64,000 nucleotides of DNA from Chitinophaga horti (GTDB lineage Bacteria > Bacteroidota > Bacteroidia > Chitinophagales > Chitinophagaceae). The notes beneath the pieces were generated by a model. It was not told where the DNA came from, searched no databases, and saw only the letters and a program-made list of their open reading frames with translations. Location of the stretch: assembly GCF_022867795.2 (NCBI RefSeq), contig NZ_CP107006.1, positions 3,534,001 through 3,598,000 of the forward strand, given 5' to 3'. Positions 1 to 8,275 of this stretch are shown here, piece by piece (within the stretch, counting starts at the first letter, position 1; every line of letters begins with the position of its first letter). Made by a program: the position numbers and the translations under genes.

Positions 1-452
1 GAGCCTCCGCCCTGGCTAATGTTATCCGATAGGTTATAAGTCTTTTTGTCCATGGCGAGGCTAACTGACTGTTGTTGCCCCGCTACCTCTACACCTTTCA
101 GCTGCGATGCCGTTTCCTCAAGTTCGATGGGCGGGATATCAATGTAGGGCGACAATGTACCGACGAACAACGGCTGTGTAATCGTTTTGAATCCCATAAA
201 AGAAGCCTCCAGCAAATAGTTCCCGGGCTTTACGCCGCTCAACGTAAATAATCCTTTCTCATTACTTGCGGCGCCGGCTACAAAGGTGCTGTCTTGTACC
301 TTCCTTAAGATCACGTTTACATAGGGTAGGGCTACGCCGTCCTTCTTTGACTTAATCGTTCCGGATATGGAAATGCTGGGCGACTGCGCATTAACCGCCT
401 GCGATAGAATTTGCAGCAGGGCTACAAACAATAAGATGGTAGTTGTTTTCAT
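1..452 (-). CDS. TonB-dependent outer-membrane receptor, N-terminal part (cut by window edge)
   Basis: The reading frame is open from an ATG at 452 to the left edge of the window, giving the first 150 residues. A signal peptide (MKTTTILLFVALLQILSQ, cleaved near VNAQS) is followed at about residues 30-110 by a carboxypeptidase-regulatory-like beta-sandwich (GTIKSKKDGVALPYVNV, then NEKGLFTLSGVKPGNYLLEA). The start of a plug-like segment follows, with DKKTYNLSDNIS and a Gly-Gly-Gly. This order is typical of the outer-membrane beta-barrel receptors of Bacteroidota that lack a SusD partner. The barrel lies outside the window, so the substrate cannot be judged. Confidence 0.85.
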   Translation of the reverse strand, partial: MKTTTILLFVALLQILSQAVNAQSPSISISGTIKSKKDGVALPYVNVILRKVQDSTFVAGAASNEKGLFTLSGVKPGNYLLEASFMGFKTITQPLFVGTLSPYIDIPPIELEETASQLKGVEVAGQQQSVSLAMDKKTYNLSDNISQGGG

Positions 453-819
453 CGTATAGTTTTACTTGTTCTGCCGCTAAGTTCAAAAGCGATTTAGGAG
501 AGATTTAGGAAGGGATTAAGAGTTACTTAGTATTAGATGTTTTGTACGCTTTTTTGCGAAAGGCTATTGGTTTCTGATGAAGGTGGCAATATCTGTCGAC
601 AGAAAAAAACAGATTCTCCACAGAATTGAAGTAGGGTTTCTTCATAATACAGTACCAGTCTACATTTGGCGACGCCCTCCCGAAGCTGGCGAATGTTAGC
701 TTGTCAGTCCGAGAAATTTTTGTTTATATTTTTCACCTATTGAATTTGTTGAATATCTACGCCGAAGCTGTTACAATGGTGCTACATGGAGAAACCGGCA
801 AGGCACAGACAGTCATATT
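453..819. other. Intergenic region without a recognisable gene
   Basis: This 367-bp AT-rich gap lies between the divergent receptor gene and the small open frame at 820. I see no tRNA, no clear hairpin terminator and no exact TAnnTTTG promoter element; some near matches occur but are not convincing. It may hold the divergent promoters of its two neighbours. Confidence 0.5.
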
Positions 820-1113
820 GTGACATATGCGGGAACAATGATGCAGAATTGGGATATGCTGTTTGCGGGGGTGGTTATTTTGATGGAAAATGACATGAAG
901 AACGAAAATGTAGATGCCACCCCCAGCATTGCCGGACTTAGGGTTACGTATAACGCCACCAAATATGGCTATACAGATGAGGAATTGCTAATGATACACA
1001 ACTTTCTCGAACATCTATGTATGCTCGATGTTGATATTTTTCTCAATAGTCGCGTCGCCGATAGAAATGATATCGAAAATGAGTTTAGGAAAAAGCATAA
1101 GAAGGCTGCGTGA
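820..1113 (+). CDS. Hypothetical small protein upstream of XRE regulator
   Basis: An open frame of 97 codons begins at a GTG. ATG codons at 838, 841 and 883 are alternatives, and the last gives a more natural hydrophilic protein starting MENDMKNENVD. No family is recognised. The C-terminal half is helical and charged (YGYTDEELLMIHNFLEHLCML, then a basic tail RKKHKKAA). It overlaps the XRE start at 1079 by 35 bases, which suggests translational coupling in one transcript with the XRE and recombinase genes. That position is the main reason for calling it real. Confidence 0.45.
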   Translation: MTYAGTMMQNWDMLFAGVVILMENDMKNENVDATPSIAGLRVTYNATKYGYTDEELLMIHNFLEHLCMLDVDIFLNSRVADRNDIENEFRKKHKKAA

Positions 1114-1456
1114 GCTAAAAGGCGTGTCGCGGGAGTACATAGCAAGCAGGCTAGGTATGGGCGTTACCGCTTACGGCAATATTGAGCGCGATTATGTAAA
1201 AAATTTAGCTGTAAATAAACTGTCAGAAATTGCAGACATTCTGGAGATTGATATTTGTATGATTTTACGATTTGATGCTAAAACGGATCAGTTAGTTGGA
1301 GGAGGTGTTGTAAGTCAGGCGGCTCGTTCTGAACAAGAGGCAATCACGGATGCTTTTGCAGAACTGCGCGTTGTGTTGATGATTCAACGGCAGGCCAATG
1401 AAAAAATGTTAGAGGCTTTAAATCTAGTTGTTCTTTTATTAAAACAAAAAATATGA
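1079..1456 (+). CDS. XRE-family helix-turn-helix regulator
   Basis: The 125-residue protein starts at ATG 1079 (MSLGKSIRRLRELKGVSREYIASR); an upstream in-frame ATG at 1028 would add a non-conserved extension. Residues 1-60 form a Cro/C1-type HTH, with the recognition region at about 17-40 (VSREYIASRLGMGVTAYGNIER). The C-terminal third is a predicted helix or coiled coil (EQEAITDAFAELRVVLMIQRQANEKMLEALN) that may mediate oligomerisation. Its stop overlaps the recombinase start as ATGA at 1453-1456, so the two are almost certainly co-translated. A role in controlling the recombinase is inference from this linkage. Confidence 0.85.
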   Translation: MSLGKSIRRLRELKGVSREYIASRLGMGVTAYGNIERDYVKNLAVNKLSEIADILEIDICMILRFDAKTDQLVGGGVVSQAARSEQEAITDAFAELRVVLMIQRQANEKMLEALNLVVLLLKQKI

Positions 1457-2979
1457 AAATACCTATGCCTATTGTAAACACCAGCGGCTCCTGCATTAAG
1501 CAGCGGGCCGCTTTTCTTTACCCCAGGGTAAGTACCGATGACCAGGCCGACGGCTACAGCCCCGCGCACCAGGAAGACGCCCTTCAGAAATATTGCTTAC
1601 GTGAAAATATTCTCGTTAGGGATGTTTTTCACGAGGACTATTCCGCCAAGACGTTCGACCGACCGGAGTTTAATAACATCCTTTCTATTATTAAAAAGAA
1701 CCGCGGCACCGTTGATCTGCTGCTGATTACGAAATGGGATAGGTTTTCACGAAATTTCGCGGAAGCCTACCGGATGATCGGCGTACTAAAAAAGCTGGGC
1801 GTCGAAGTTCAGGCCATAGAACAGCCATTGGACATGGAGATTCCGGAGAGCAAAATCATGCTGGCCATCTACCTCACAGCGCCTGAGGTCGAGAACGACC
1901 GGCGTGCACTGAACACACTCCACGGCATGCGCAGGGCAAAGAAGGAGGGCCGGTATCTCGGCATCGCGCCCCGTGGTTATTTTAATGGCAGGGATGCCGC
2001 TAACAAACCGCTGCTTATCCCGAATAAAGATGCCGCAACGGTTAAGTGGTGTTTTGAAGAAATGTCCAGGGAGCTTTTCGACATACAGGCGTTATGGCGC
2101 ATGGCTCGCCAGCGAGGATTGAAAGTGCAAAAGAGCCAATTTTGGAGCATGTTGCGCAATCCTATTTACTGCGGAAAAGTATTCGTGGCTGCTTATAAAA
2201 CCGAACCAGCACATTGCGTGAGCGGCATCCACCAACCGCTTATTACGGAACATCTTTTCAATGAGGTGCAGGATGTATTGCAGGGGAGGCGCCGCAAAAT
2301 CAGGGTTGACGCAAATTACCATATTACCGAAAGCCTTCCCTTGCGTGGCTTTCTTGTTTGCAGTCAATGCGGGCAGCCGCTTACAGGCAGTGGCTCAAAA
2401 GGAAATGGAGGGATTTATTACTATTACCATTGCGCTCCCGCGCGAAAATGCAAAGAACGTTTCCGGGCAACGGACGCGAACGAGGCGTTCGTCAAATTGC
2501 TCCAAGGGATAGCCGTCAATTCGGACATACTGCGCGCGTATGCGGCTATGGTGTATAAGAACCTGGAGAAAGGACAAGTAAATGATAAAGCCGAGCTGTC
2601 CGCGATTGATGATTCCATAGTAAAAATTGGCATCCGCCTCCAAAACGCCCGTAGCATCTTATTGGATGGCGAGTTACCGATGGCGGAGTACAACCAGATC
2701 AAATCGGATTTGCTGCGAGAACAGGAGGTACTTGCGGAGCGAAAGAACGCGCTTTTACAAAAGCCGAAAATCACAGAGGAATTTTTAAGGGCAGGCGGGG
2801 ACATACTTGCGAACATTGCCGTGCGCTTTAATAACGCCACTTCGGAAGAAAAAAAGAAGATCATCGGTTCTATCTTTCCGGGAAAGTTAATTTTTCAGGA
2901 AAAAAAGTTCGAACCACGGAGCCGAATGTCGGATCAAGTCAAATTCTTGGGGGCTGACAAAAAAGCTGTTTCTTTGTGA
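1453..2979 (+). CDS. Large serine recombinase
   Basis: This 508-residue site-specific recombinase starts at the ATG overlapping the XRE stop. The N-terminal resolvase domain (about residues 17-160) carries YPRVST with the likely nucleophile Ser27, and the catalytic-arginine motif KWDRFSRN near residue 100. A recombinase DNA-binding domain follows (about 170-280), then a zinc ribbon with Cys303/Cys306 and Cys327/Cys334, and a C-terminal coiled-coil region (about 365-450). This is the large serine integrase layout. No att core could be identified, so whether it moves an element or inverts a nearby segment is open. An insertion sequence begins right after its stop, so the extreme C-terminus may be altered. 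Confidence 0.92.
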   Translation: MKIPMPIVNTSGSCIKQRAAFLYPRVSTDDQADGYSPAHQEDALQKYCLRENILVRDVFHEDYSAKTFDRPEFNNILSIIKKNRGTVDLLLITKWDRFSRNFAEAYRMIGVLKKLGVEVQAIEQPLDMEIPESKIMLAIYLTAPEVENDRRALNTLHGMRRAKKEGRYLGIAPRGYFNGRDAANKPLLIPNKDAATVKWCFEEMSRELFDIQALWRMARQRGLKVQKSQFWSMLRNPIYCGKVFVAAYKTEPAHCVSGIHQPLITEHLFNEVQDVLQGRRRKIRVDANYHITESLPLRGFLVCSQCGQPLTGSGSKGNGGIYYYYHCAPARKCKERFRATDANEAFVKLLQGIAVNSDILRAYAAMVYKNLEKGQVNDKAELSAIDDSIVKIGIRLQNARSILLDGELPMAEYNQIKSDLLREQEVLAERKNALLQKPKITEEFLRAGGDILANIAVRFNNATSEEKKKIIGSIFPGKLIFQEKKFEPRSRMSDQVKFLGADKKAVSL

Positions 2980-2999
2980 TGTAGTAACGTTATAGCAGC

Positions 3000-3353
3000 T
3001 TGGACCAGAATTATAAACAACTCATAGAACTACTATTGCCAGCCGGGATTTTGGATTATTTTGAACTCACCAATAGTACAAAGAATGCTAAGGGTATAAG
3101 TATTTATCTTGAGGAGAAGAATATCATACCCGAGGAATACAAAGATCAGCTACTGCATTCAAAAGGGTTCTTGCCAGAAACTTCTATTGAAGATTTTCCT
3201 ATCCGCGGCCACAAGGTAGCATTACGGATAAAACGCCGTCGCTGGGTGGTTCAGCCGACTGGTCAAATAGTAACCAGGAACTGGACACTGGTGATAGAAG
3301 GGACGCGAATGACAACGGAATTCGGTCTTTTTTTAAAAGGCATATTTGGATAA
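3000..3353 (+). CDS. ISAon1-family transposase N-terminal region protein
   Basis: A 117-residue protein starting at a TTG (MDQNYKQLIELLLPAGILDYFEL). It matches the small first ORF of ISAon1-type elements. It has a predicted DNA-binding segment in its basic second half (IRGHKVALRIKRRRWVVQPTG). The last 8 bases overlap the second ORF, which is in the +1 frame. A T7-A4 run just before the overlap (about 3328-3338) could be a frameshift site, but the natural shift there would be -1, so re-initiation at the overlapping TTG is the simpler reading. Confidence 0.85.
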   Translation: MDQNYKQLIELLLPAGILDYFELTNSTKNAKGISIYLEEKNIIPEEYKDQLLHSKGFLPETSIEDFPIRGHKVALRIKRRRWVVQPTGQIVTRNWTLVIEGTRMTTEFGLFLKGIFG

Positions 3354-4329
3354 ATACCCTATCAGTCCTTTACAATTAGGGCATTTCTTTCAGGTAGATG
3401 GAAAACAACTTCAACAACAATATAAAAATCACCTTAGCGGCTTTCATCAATGGACCCAAAAGCAGCATTGCGCTGAATGGATGTTATTTGAAGATAATAT
3501 CGGCCCTTTCCTCAGTATTGACGAAACAGCTTTTTCAAGCGGAGAACTTTATACCATAGTTACTAATAAGGCCGCAAGAGGGCGTAAAGGGTCTATAGTG
3601 GCCATGATCAGGGGTACGCAGGCTGATCAGCTAATCGCTATTTTACAGAAGATTCCCAAACGACGTCGGGACAAGGTACAGGAGGTGACTATCGATATGG
3701 CAGCCAGTCTCAACCTGGCAGTTAAACGCTGTTTCCCCAATGCGGACAGAGTAATCGATCGTTTCCATGTACAACAACTGGCTTTTGACGCCGTTCAGGA
3801 AATAAGGATACAATATCGCTGGGAAGCGCTGGAGCAGGAAAATGAGGCTTATGACCAGGCTAAAAAGCAGCAGGTTCCTTATTGTCCTGAAGTATTGCCT
3901 AATGGAGATACGGTTAAACAACTCCTTGCCCGCAGCCGGTATTTATTGTTTAAGCACTCCCGATTATGGACAAGGGAACAGCAGCAAAGGGCTCAGCTAT
4001 TATTTAATCGGTATCCGATTATCCAAAAGGCTTATCAGTTATCCCTACGACTGGGTGAAGTATTTCGACAATGTAAGAGTAAACAGGAGGCTTTTAAAAA
4101 GCTGGCTCTGTGGTATAACGATGTGGAAAATACAGGCCTGGCGTCATTCAGAACCCTTTCCAGAACCATCCAAACCCACTATCTCGGGATACTCAACTTC
4201 TTCAATAACAGAGCCACAAACGCTTCTGCCGAATCCTTTAATGCTAAGATAAAATCGTTCAGGAATGCAATGAGAGGTGTCAGAGACGTAGAATTCTTTC
4301 TCTTCAGGCTGAATAAATTGTATGCGTAG
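3346..4329 (+). CDS. ISAon1-family DDE transposase
   Basis: 327 residues from a TTG start that overlaps the preceding stop. The RNase-H-like catalytic core resembles that of ISL3: SIDET (Asp59), VTIDMA (Asp117), a conserved VIDRFHVQQL (Asp138), a long helical insertion (about 150-270) and NASAESFN with Glu296. The length and intact acidic residues argue that it is functional if translated. Translation probably depends on coupling to the first ORF. Confidence 0.88.
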   Translation: MDKYPISPLQLGHFFQVDGKQLQQQYKNHLSGFHQWTQKQHCAEWMLFEDNIGPFLSIDETAFSSGELYTIVTNKAARGRKGSIVAMIRGTQADQLIAILQKIPKRRRDKVQEVTIDMAASLNLAVKRCFPNADRVIDRFHVQQLAFDAVQEIRIQYRWEALEQENEAYDQAKKQQVPYCPEVLPNGDTVKQLLARSRYLLFKHSRLWTREQQQRAQLLFNRYPIIQKAYQLSLRLGEVFRQCKSKQEAFKKLALWYNDVENTGLASFRTLSRTIQTHYLGILNFFNNRATNASAESFNAKIKSFRNAMRGVRDVEFFLFRLNKLYA

Positions 4330-4412
4330 ACATTCAATCCCTCAACTTTTCAACTTGATCCGAATGTCTTGCTTGAGTTGATTAGCAGGACTGGAAAGGA
4401 TTTGAACGGGCC

Positions 4413-4449
4413 TAAAAAGGAAAAGGTTGGAGATATCTCCAACCTTTCC
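4413..4449 (-). terminator. Intrinsic terminator of tRNA-Leu
   Basis: A near-perfect stem (GGAAAGGTTGGAGA paired with TCTCCAACCTTTTCC) reads into CCTTTTTAGG on the minus strand, eight bases after the tRNA 3' end. Confidence 0.85.
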
Positions 4450-4456
4450 GCTCTTG

Positions 4457-4540
4457 TGCCCAGAACTGGATTCGAACCAGCACACCGTTGCCGGCGCTGC
4501 GACCTGAACACAGTGCGTCTACCAATTTCGCCATCTGGGC
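4457..4540 (-). tRNA. tRNA-Leu (anticodon CAG)
   Basis: The 84-nt minus-strand sequence folds as a class II tRNA. The acceptor GCCCAGA pairs with TCTGGGC with discriminator A, and the D arm contains AAATTGGTAGACGC. The anticodon stem CTGTG/CGCAG encloses loop TTCAGGT, giving anticodon CAG. The long variable arm is GCCGGCAACGGTG and the T arm GGTTCGAATCC. The CCA end is not encoded (CAAG follows). The ISAon1 coding region ends 127 bp away on the downstream side. Confidence 0.97.
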
Positions 4541-4620
4541 ATCATTCCTTTTGTGTCAGGGAGTGCAAAGGTAAACAAGTTGATTTAATTTCCAAATTTT
4601 TGTTGCCGTGCGATAAAAAA

Positions 4621-5559
4621 TTATTTGGCTGCCGCATTGTGAAGGTCTTTGTCAATGTTGTTGAACACGTATTCATGCTCCTGCTCGATGCCTAAACGTT
4701 CCATTGGTTCCCAGTAAAACCTGGGGGTTAAAACGGAGGTGTAGGTGGTGATGCGGGTCATCTTACAACCGTTGTTGCCAGCGGGTTCAAAGTAATAGAT
4801 GGCTTCTTTAAAGCCAAGCCAGTTGCGGCCAACGAGATTGTAATCAAGTACGTCCATGCGTAACACTTTGCCACGTTCCAGTTCGGTGATGCGCTCTACG
4901 ATGGAGCCGCCTCCAAAATCGGCGTTGCTTAAACGGCCACCGCGGAAATAACAGGTACGCAGTCCGCCCACTTCTTCTTTTTCCAGCACGCATTTAATGG
5001 GAATGGGAAGATCAAGTTTCAGGAGGAAGGGCTTTTCTGCATCAACGGTATCAACGGACTTAATAGCGTCGTACACTTGCTCGGGGGTGTAATTGAAATA
5101 ACGCGCTGATTTCACTTCGATCACTACTTCTTTTTCCTTCTTCATGTAATGCTCGGTGGGCGCGGCAATCAGGAATGGGATAAGGGGCAGGATGAGGATA
5201 GGCAGCTTGTTGGTCTCTTTGATCAGCCTGTAACGCCTTACTAATCGCGCGATCACGTACCCCAGGAAGATGAATGGCACGACCAGGCCGATGGCCATTA
5301 CGATACAGATGATGCCGGAAAGCCCCGGGATGTAAATCCCGATCAGCATGATGATGGTGGTGATGATGGCGCCCCATAAGGCATACATCCGCACTTTCAT
5401 GGTACCGATGGCCACCCCCAGTACAACGGGAAGCAGGCCGAATAACACCCAGCTATAATCAACCAGGCCGTAGAACAGGAACGCGATGCCCGTCCCGATA
5501 AAGATGAGTGTAATGATAATGGATAAACGAAAACTTTCGTCTTTCAGGATCTTTTTCAT
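4621..5559 (-). CDS. Membrane protein with C-terminal SRPBCC-like domain
   Basis: 312 residues from ATG 5559. The first 140 residues hold four to five transmembrane helices (around 12-35, 38-55, 60-80, 83-105 and 122-138). The C-terminal 165 residues are soluble and look like an SRPBCC/polyketide-cyclase-type fold: an opening EKEVVIEVKSARYFNYTPEQVYDAI, a central RGKVLRMDV strand and a long final helix. The combination is seen in uncharacterised Bacteroidota proteins. The hydrophobic cavity of this fold suggests binding of a lipid or small ligand, but this is inference. Confidence 0.7.
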   Translation of the reverse strand: MKKILKDESFRLSIIITLIFIGTGIAFLFYGLVDYSWVLFGLLPVVLGVAIGTMKVRMYALWGAIITTIIMLIGIYIPGLSGIICIVMAIGLVVPFIFLGYVIARLVRRYRLIKETNKLPILILPLIPFLIAAPTEHYMKKEKEVVIEVKSARYFNYTPEQVYDAIKSVDTVDAEKPFLLKLDLPIPIKCVLEKEEVGGLRTCYFRGGRLSNADFGGGSIVERITELERGKVLRMDVLDYNLVGRNWLGFKEAIYYFEPAGNNGCKMTRITTYTSVLTPRFYWEPMERLGIEQEHEYVFNNIDKDLHNAAAK

Positions 5560-5596
5560 GGTATAGGAAACTTTGGGTTACGACGCAAGGTAGGAT

Positions 5597-5626
5597 AAAA
5601 AAGGACGCCTTTTCCTGGCGTCCTTT
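5597..5626 (-). terminator. Intrinsic terminator
   Basis: AAAGGACGCC pairs perfectly with GGCGTCCTTT around a 7-nt loop and reads into six T on the minus strand, just after the stop of the TIM-barrel gene. Confidence 0.85.
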
Positions 5627-5635
5627 CTAAATTTT

Positions 5636-6478
5636 TCAGGCAGTAACGGTTTTTACGACTCCCCTGAAGTAACCAGCTGATTCGGCAATGCCTGGCAGCG
5701 GATCACTCATGTCTTTTTCATACTCAATTGCGCAGATACCCTGGTACTTAATCTTTTCGAGTGACTTGATCAGTCCTGCAAAATCGATCACACCCCGGCC
5801 GATTTCTACGGCTTTGCCATCTTTCGATCCAACGGTAACATCCTTAATATGCAGATCGAATATCTTGTCTTTATACTCGCGGATCGCTTTGCCCGGCTCC
5901 TCTCCTGCCCTCATGGCGTGGCCGATATCGATACAGAGGCCCATGCGGGGATCGCGGTTTTTAAGGAGGCCGATCACATTGGCCGGACCAGGATACAGTT
6001 TATCCTCCGGACCATGGTTATGAATGGCCAGTTTGATGCCATACTCCTTTACTTTCTTTTCCGTATGATCCAGCAGCTCGGGATTGGGTACGCCAACGAT
6101 CATCGGAACGCCTACACGTTTTGCGTAGGCAAAGGCTTCGTCCACTGCTTTTTCTGTTTTCATATAGATAACGCCCACGGCATATACGTTGATTCCCGCC
6201 GCAGCAAACTTGCCTTTCACCTCGGCAATCTTTTCGTCGGAGGCATTCAGGGGCAGATGAATATCTTTTACGGAGATGTGTTTAATTCCTACCCGCTTCA
6301 TCATAGCAATGGCCTGGTCCACATCGAACTTGGCGAAGGTATAACCGGCCATGCCGATGTTTACGTCGGTGTTCTTATTACCCTTTACCTGCACGGCGGC
6401 TACAGAAGCCAGGGGTGCAACGGCGGTGGCAGCAACGCCGAGGGCGGATTGCAACAGGAAGTTTCTTCTGGAAGACAT
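5636..6478 (-). CDS. Sugar phosphate isomerase/epimerase family TIM-barrel protein
   Basis: A 280-residue exported protein. The N-terminus MSSRRNFLLQSALGVAATA has the two arginines and hydrophobic stretch of a Tat-type signal. The mature part is a xylose-isomerase-like (AP endonuclease 2 superfamily) barrel: NIGMAGYTFAKFDV, LAIHNHGPED (metal-ligand region near residue 165), MGLCIDIGHAMRAG, and IFDLHIKDV near the end. Members act on sugars or inositols in the periplasm; the substrate is not inferable. It stands alone between a 400-bp gap and a strong terminator, so it is probably monocistronic. Confidence 0.82.
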   Translation of the reverse strand: MSSRRNFLLQSALGVAATAVAPLASVAAVQVKGNKNTDVNIGMAGYTFAKFDVDQAIAMMKRVGIKHISVKDIHLPLNASDEKIAEVKGKFAAAGINVYAVGVIYMKTEKAVDEAFAYAKRVGVPMIVGVPNPELLDHTEKKVKEYGIKLAIHNHGPEDKLYPGPANVIGLLKNRDPRMGLCIDIGHAMRAGEEPGKAIREYKDKIFDLHIKDVTVGSKDGKAVEIGRGVIDFAGLIKSLEKIKYQGICAIEYEKDMSDPLPGIAESAGYFRGVVKTVTA

Positions 6479-6756
6479 ATTGTTTTAATTTTTATAGTAA
6501 AACTGATCACATCGGCGCTGCTCATAACGTGGCCCTGAAGCTCCGGCACCGGCGGATGAATAACAAGATGGTGAATTTTCGGGATTTATTCTACAGTAAT
6601 TACATGAACGTTCGATTGCATAATTTAAAAGAGGTAAAATAGTATCAAACAATAATGGGATGACGCAGGCGCCATCCCGTTATCATATCTATACCAGCAA
6701 GTTTTCGGGATCGCACGCAGAGCCGTCCTACCTGCATTCCCAATTGCCGGTAAACA

Positions 6757-6880
6757 GGTACTAATTCTACTGTAATTCTACTGTAATCCTACTACAACTC
6801 CGATACACGAGGCTTCCCATCCCTCTGAAACTCCTATGCTACTTCATGTAAAGTAGCCAGTAATCCTACTGCAACTCCAC
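6757..6880. repeat. Dispersed AT-rich repeat (copy A of the 87-bp family)
   Basis: This stretch has three copies of a 12-base microrepeat of the form TAATTCTACTGT, then ACAACTCCGAT, AAAGTAGCC and a second partial unit. The same word order is found in the tandem array at 41784-42076. It runs up to and over the stop codon of the sigma-factor gene. The rest of this roughly 400-bp gap (6479-6756) shows nothing beyond a short weak hairpin, GGGATG/CATCCC, at 6658-6680. Confidence 0.7.
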
Positions 6881-7719
6881 TACTTCCCCGCTACCAGCTT
6901 CAACTTCTCCGGATCCAGCATGCTCAGTACCTGGGTAATTACCCCGCCCTGTATCTCCAGCACCTGGCAGGCGGTTAAACGGCTGTTGTCATAGTACAGG
7001 ATGGCGGGTTGATGATTAACAACTGCCAGGTGGATGGTATAGTTTTGCTGGAAGGTCTTATACACATACTGCAGCAAACCAGCCACCTTGTCGGCGCCCT
7101 GGCAATGACGCATTACCAGTTGCATACCCGGGCCACCATCGGCGTAGAAGGCGATGTCGGCGGATAATAACTTCTCCAGCCGGGCAACATCTCCGCTTTG
7201 AATGGCGCCGATGTACTGTTCGATCATCCGGAAGCCTTCGTCCTGGCGCGGGAGTGCAGCGGGTTGGCGGGATTTTTCCAACCTGGCTTTGGCGCGGCTG
7301 AGCAGTTTACGGCTATTCTCGACCGTAAAGCCTAACACTTCGGCAATGTCCTCATGGGAATAGGAAAAAGCTTCTTTCAGGATAAATACAGCCCGTTCCC
7401 GCGGGTTTAACTGCTCCAGCAGCACCAGCATCGAGTAGGATACGATGTCACGGGTATGCAGGCTGCTATCGGCTTGCTCGGTGGCGATGGGTTCGGGCAG
7501 CCATACCTCCTCGGTGCTAAGCACTCTTCGTTTTGCCTTCAGGTTGATGCTCTGGTTAATGACGGCTTTCACCAGGTAGCCTTTTTCGTTTTCGATGTGA
7601 CTGCGATCGACGGCTACGTAGTGACCCAGCACGTCCTGGATGGCATCGCGGGCATCCTCGGCGGAACCGAGGATGTTGTACGCGTAGGGGAATAACTCTT
7701 GCTGATAATTGTTGATCAT
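6880..7719 (-). CDS. ECF41-type RNA polymerase sigma factor with SnoaL-like C-terminal domain
   Basis: 279 residues from ATG 7719; a longer open frame to 7788 would run into the upstream gene. Sigma2 (about 1-70) and sigma4 (about 105-160, EDIAEVLGFTVENSRKLLSRAK) are followed by a SnoaL/NTF2-like domain (about 175-279). The three signature motifs of the ECF41 group are visible: WLPEP in the linker, a DGGGK-like DGGPG, and an NPDKL-like DPEKL near the C-terminus. In ECF41 factors the fused domain modulates activity, replacing a separate anti-sigma factor. The start lies two bases after the stop of the carboxymuconolactone-decarboxylase gene, its typical partner. Confidence 0.92.
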   Translation of the reverse strand: MINNYQQELFPYAYNILGSAEDARDAIQDVLGHYVAVDRSHIENEKGYLVKAVINQSINLKAKRRVLSTEEVWLPEPIATEQADSSLHTRDIVSYSMLVLLEQLNPRERAVFILKEAFSYSHEDIAEVLGFTVENSRKLLSRAKARLEKSRQPAALPRQDEGFRMIEQYIGAIQSGDVARLEKLLSADIAFYADGGPGMQLVMRHCQGADKVAGLLQYVYKTFQQNYTIHLAVVNHQPAILYYDNSRLTACQVLEIQGGVITQVLSMLDPEKLKLVAGK

Positions 7720-7721
7720 AG

Positions 7722-8183
7722 TTAAGCATATTGTCCAACCTGGTAGCTGCCGGCTACTGGCCTGAAAGTTTTGTTGATGCGGTTCCAAACATTAGTAAGG
7801 CTAACAGCCAATGCAAGGTCGGCGATTTCGGCGAGGGTGAAAAATTGCTGCAATTGTGCAAACAGGGCGTCTTCTATATCCTGGCTGGATGCATTTGTTA
7901 AGGCCTCCGCATAGGCAAGCGCCACGCGCTCCTGCTCGGTGTACCAGGAAAATTCGCGCCAGGCAGCCAGGCCATGTAAACGTTCCTGCAATTCACCTTT
8001 GGCCATGGCCTCCTTATGCCCCATGTCCAGGCAATAGGCGCAACCGTTAATCTGCGACACGCGGTAGTGCAACAGTTCCAGCAACAGGGGATCGAGGGTG
8101 CTCTTTTTAATGTACATGCCCGACTTCATCAGTCCGTCGGCAAATCCTTTGTTTACATCCTGGTAAGAAATTCTTGTGGTCAT
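7722..8183 (-). CDS. Carboxymuconolactone decarboxylase / AhpD-family protein (ECF41 partner)
   Basis: 153 residues with the AhpD-like core: LLHYRVSQINGCAYCLDMGHKEA carries the CxxC redox pair and the downstream histidine expected of peroxidase-like members. A helical C-terminus follows (FTLAEIADLALAVSLTNVWNRINKTF). It is the first gene of a two-gene operon with the ECF41 sigma factor, two bases apart. By analogy with other ECF41 loci it is the probable main target of that factor; the physiological substrate is unknown. Confidence 0.9.
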   Translation of the reverse strand: MTTRISYQDVNKGFADGLMKSGMYIKKSTLDPLLLELLHYRVSQINGCAYCLDMGHKEAMAKGELQERLHGLAAWREFSWYTEQERVALAYAEALTNASSQDIEDALFAQLQQFFTLAEIADLALAVSLTNVWNRINKTFRPVAGSYQVGQYA

Positions 8184-8231
8184 TGTTAATCCGTTTTTAA
8201 AATGAGGTAGATAATGTGGTTACGGAATAAT

Positions 8232-8258
8232 GACCGGCATGGAAATAAAAACGTGACA
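8232..8258 (-). promoter_or_regulatory. Candidate ECF41-type promoter for the AhpD-like/sigma operon
   Basis: On the minus strand TGTCACG (8252-8258) is followed after 15 bases by CGGTC (8232-8236), about 49 bases before the ATG at 8183. The reported ECF41 consensus is TGTCACA, 16-17 bases, CGTC. The -35 match is good. The -10 part is inexact, carrying one extra G. Autoregulation is inferred. Confidence 0.4.
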
Positions 8259-8275
8259 GCTTTTTGAAAAAAAGA

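Larger units (their letters stand above)
3000..4329 (+). mobile_element. ISAon1-family insertion sequence (two ORFs; ends not resolved)
   Basis: Two overlapping frames encode the N-terminal region protein and the DDE transposase typical of the ISAon1 group, whose catalytic domain resembles that of ISL3. The coordinates given are those of the coding part. I could not find convincing terminal inverted repeats or a target duplication in 2930-3000 or 4330-4410, so the true element is somewhat longer. It lies directly behind the recombinase gene and 130 bp from tRNA-Leu. Confidence 0.75.

Noticed and set aside
3328..3353. Programmed -1 frameshift at the T7-A4 run joining the two ISAon1 ORFs
   Set aside because: The second ORF is in the +1 frame relative to the first, so a -1 slip would not join them; re-initiation at the overlapping TTG fits better.
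4386..4412. Second tRNA 3' fragment or att-site remnant next to tRNA-Leu
   Set aside because: The minus strand shows a TTCAAATCC T-loop-like word, but the flanking bases do not pair as a T-stem and acceptor, and they do not repeat the tRNA-Leu 3' end.
4369..4695. Plus-strand ORF of 108 codons
   Set aside because: It runs antisense through the tRNA and its terminator and has no coding features.
5060..5377. Histidine-rich ORF (run of seven His) on the minus strand
   Set aside because: It is an alternative frame of the membrane protein gene at 4621-5559, caused by a GATGATGGT-type codon run.
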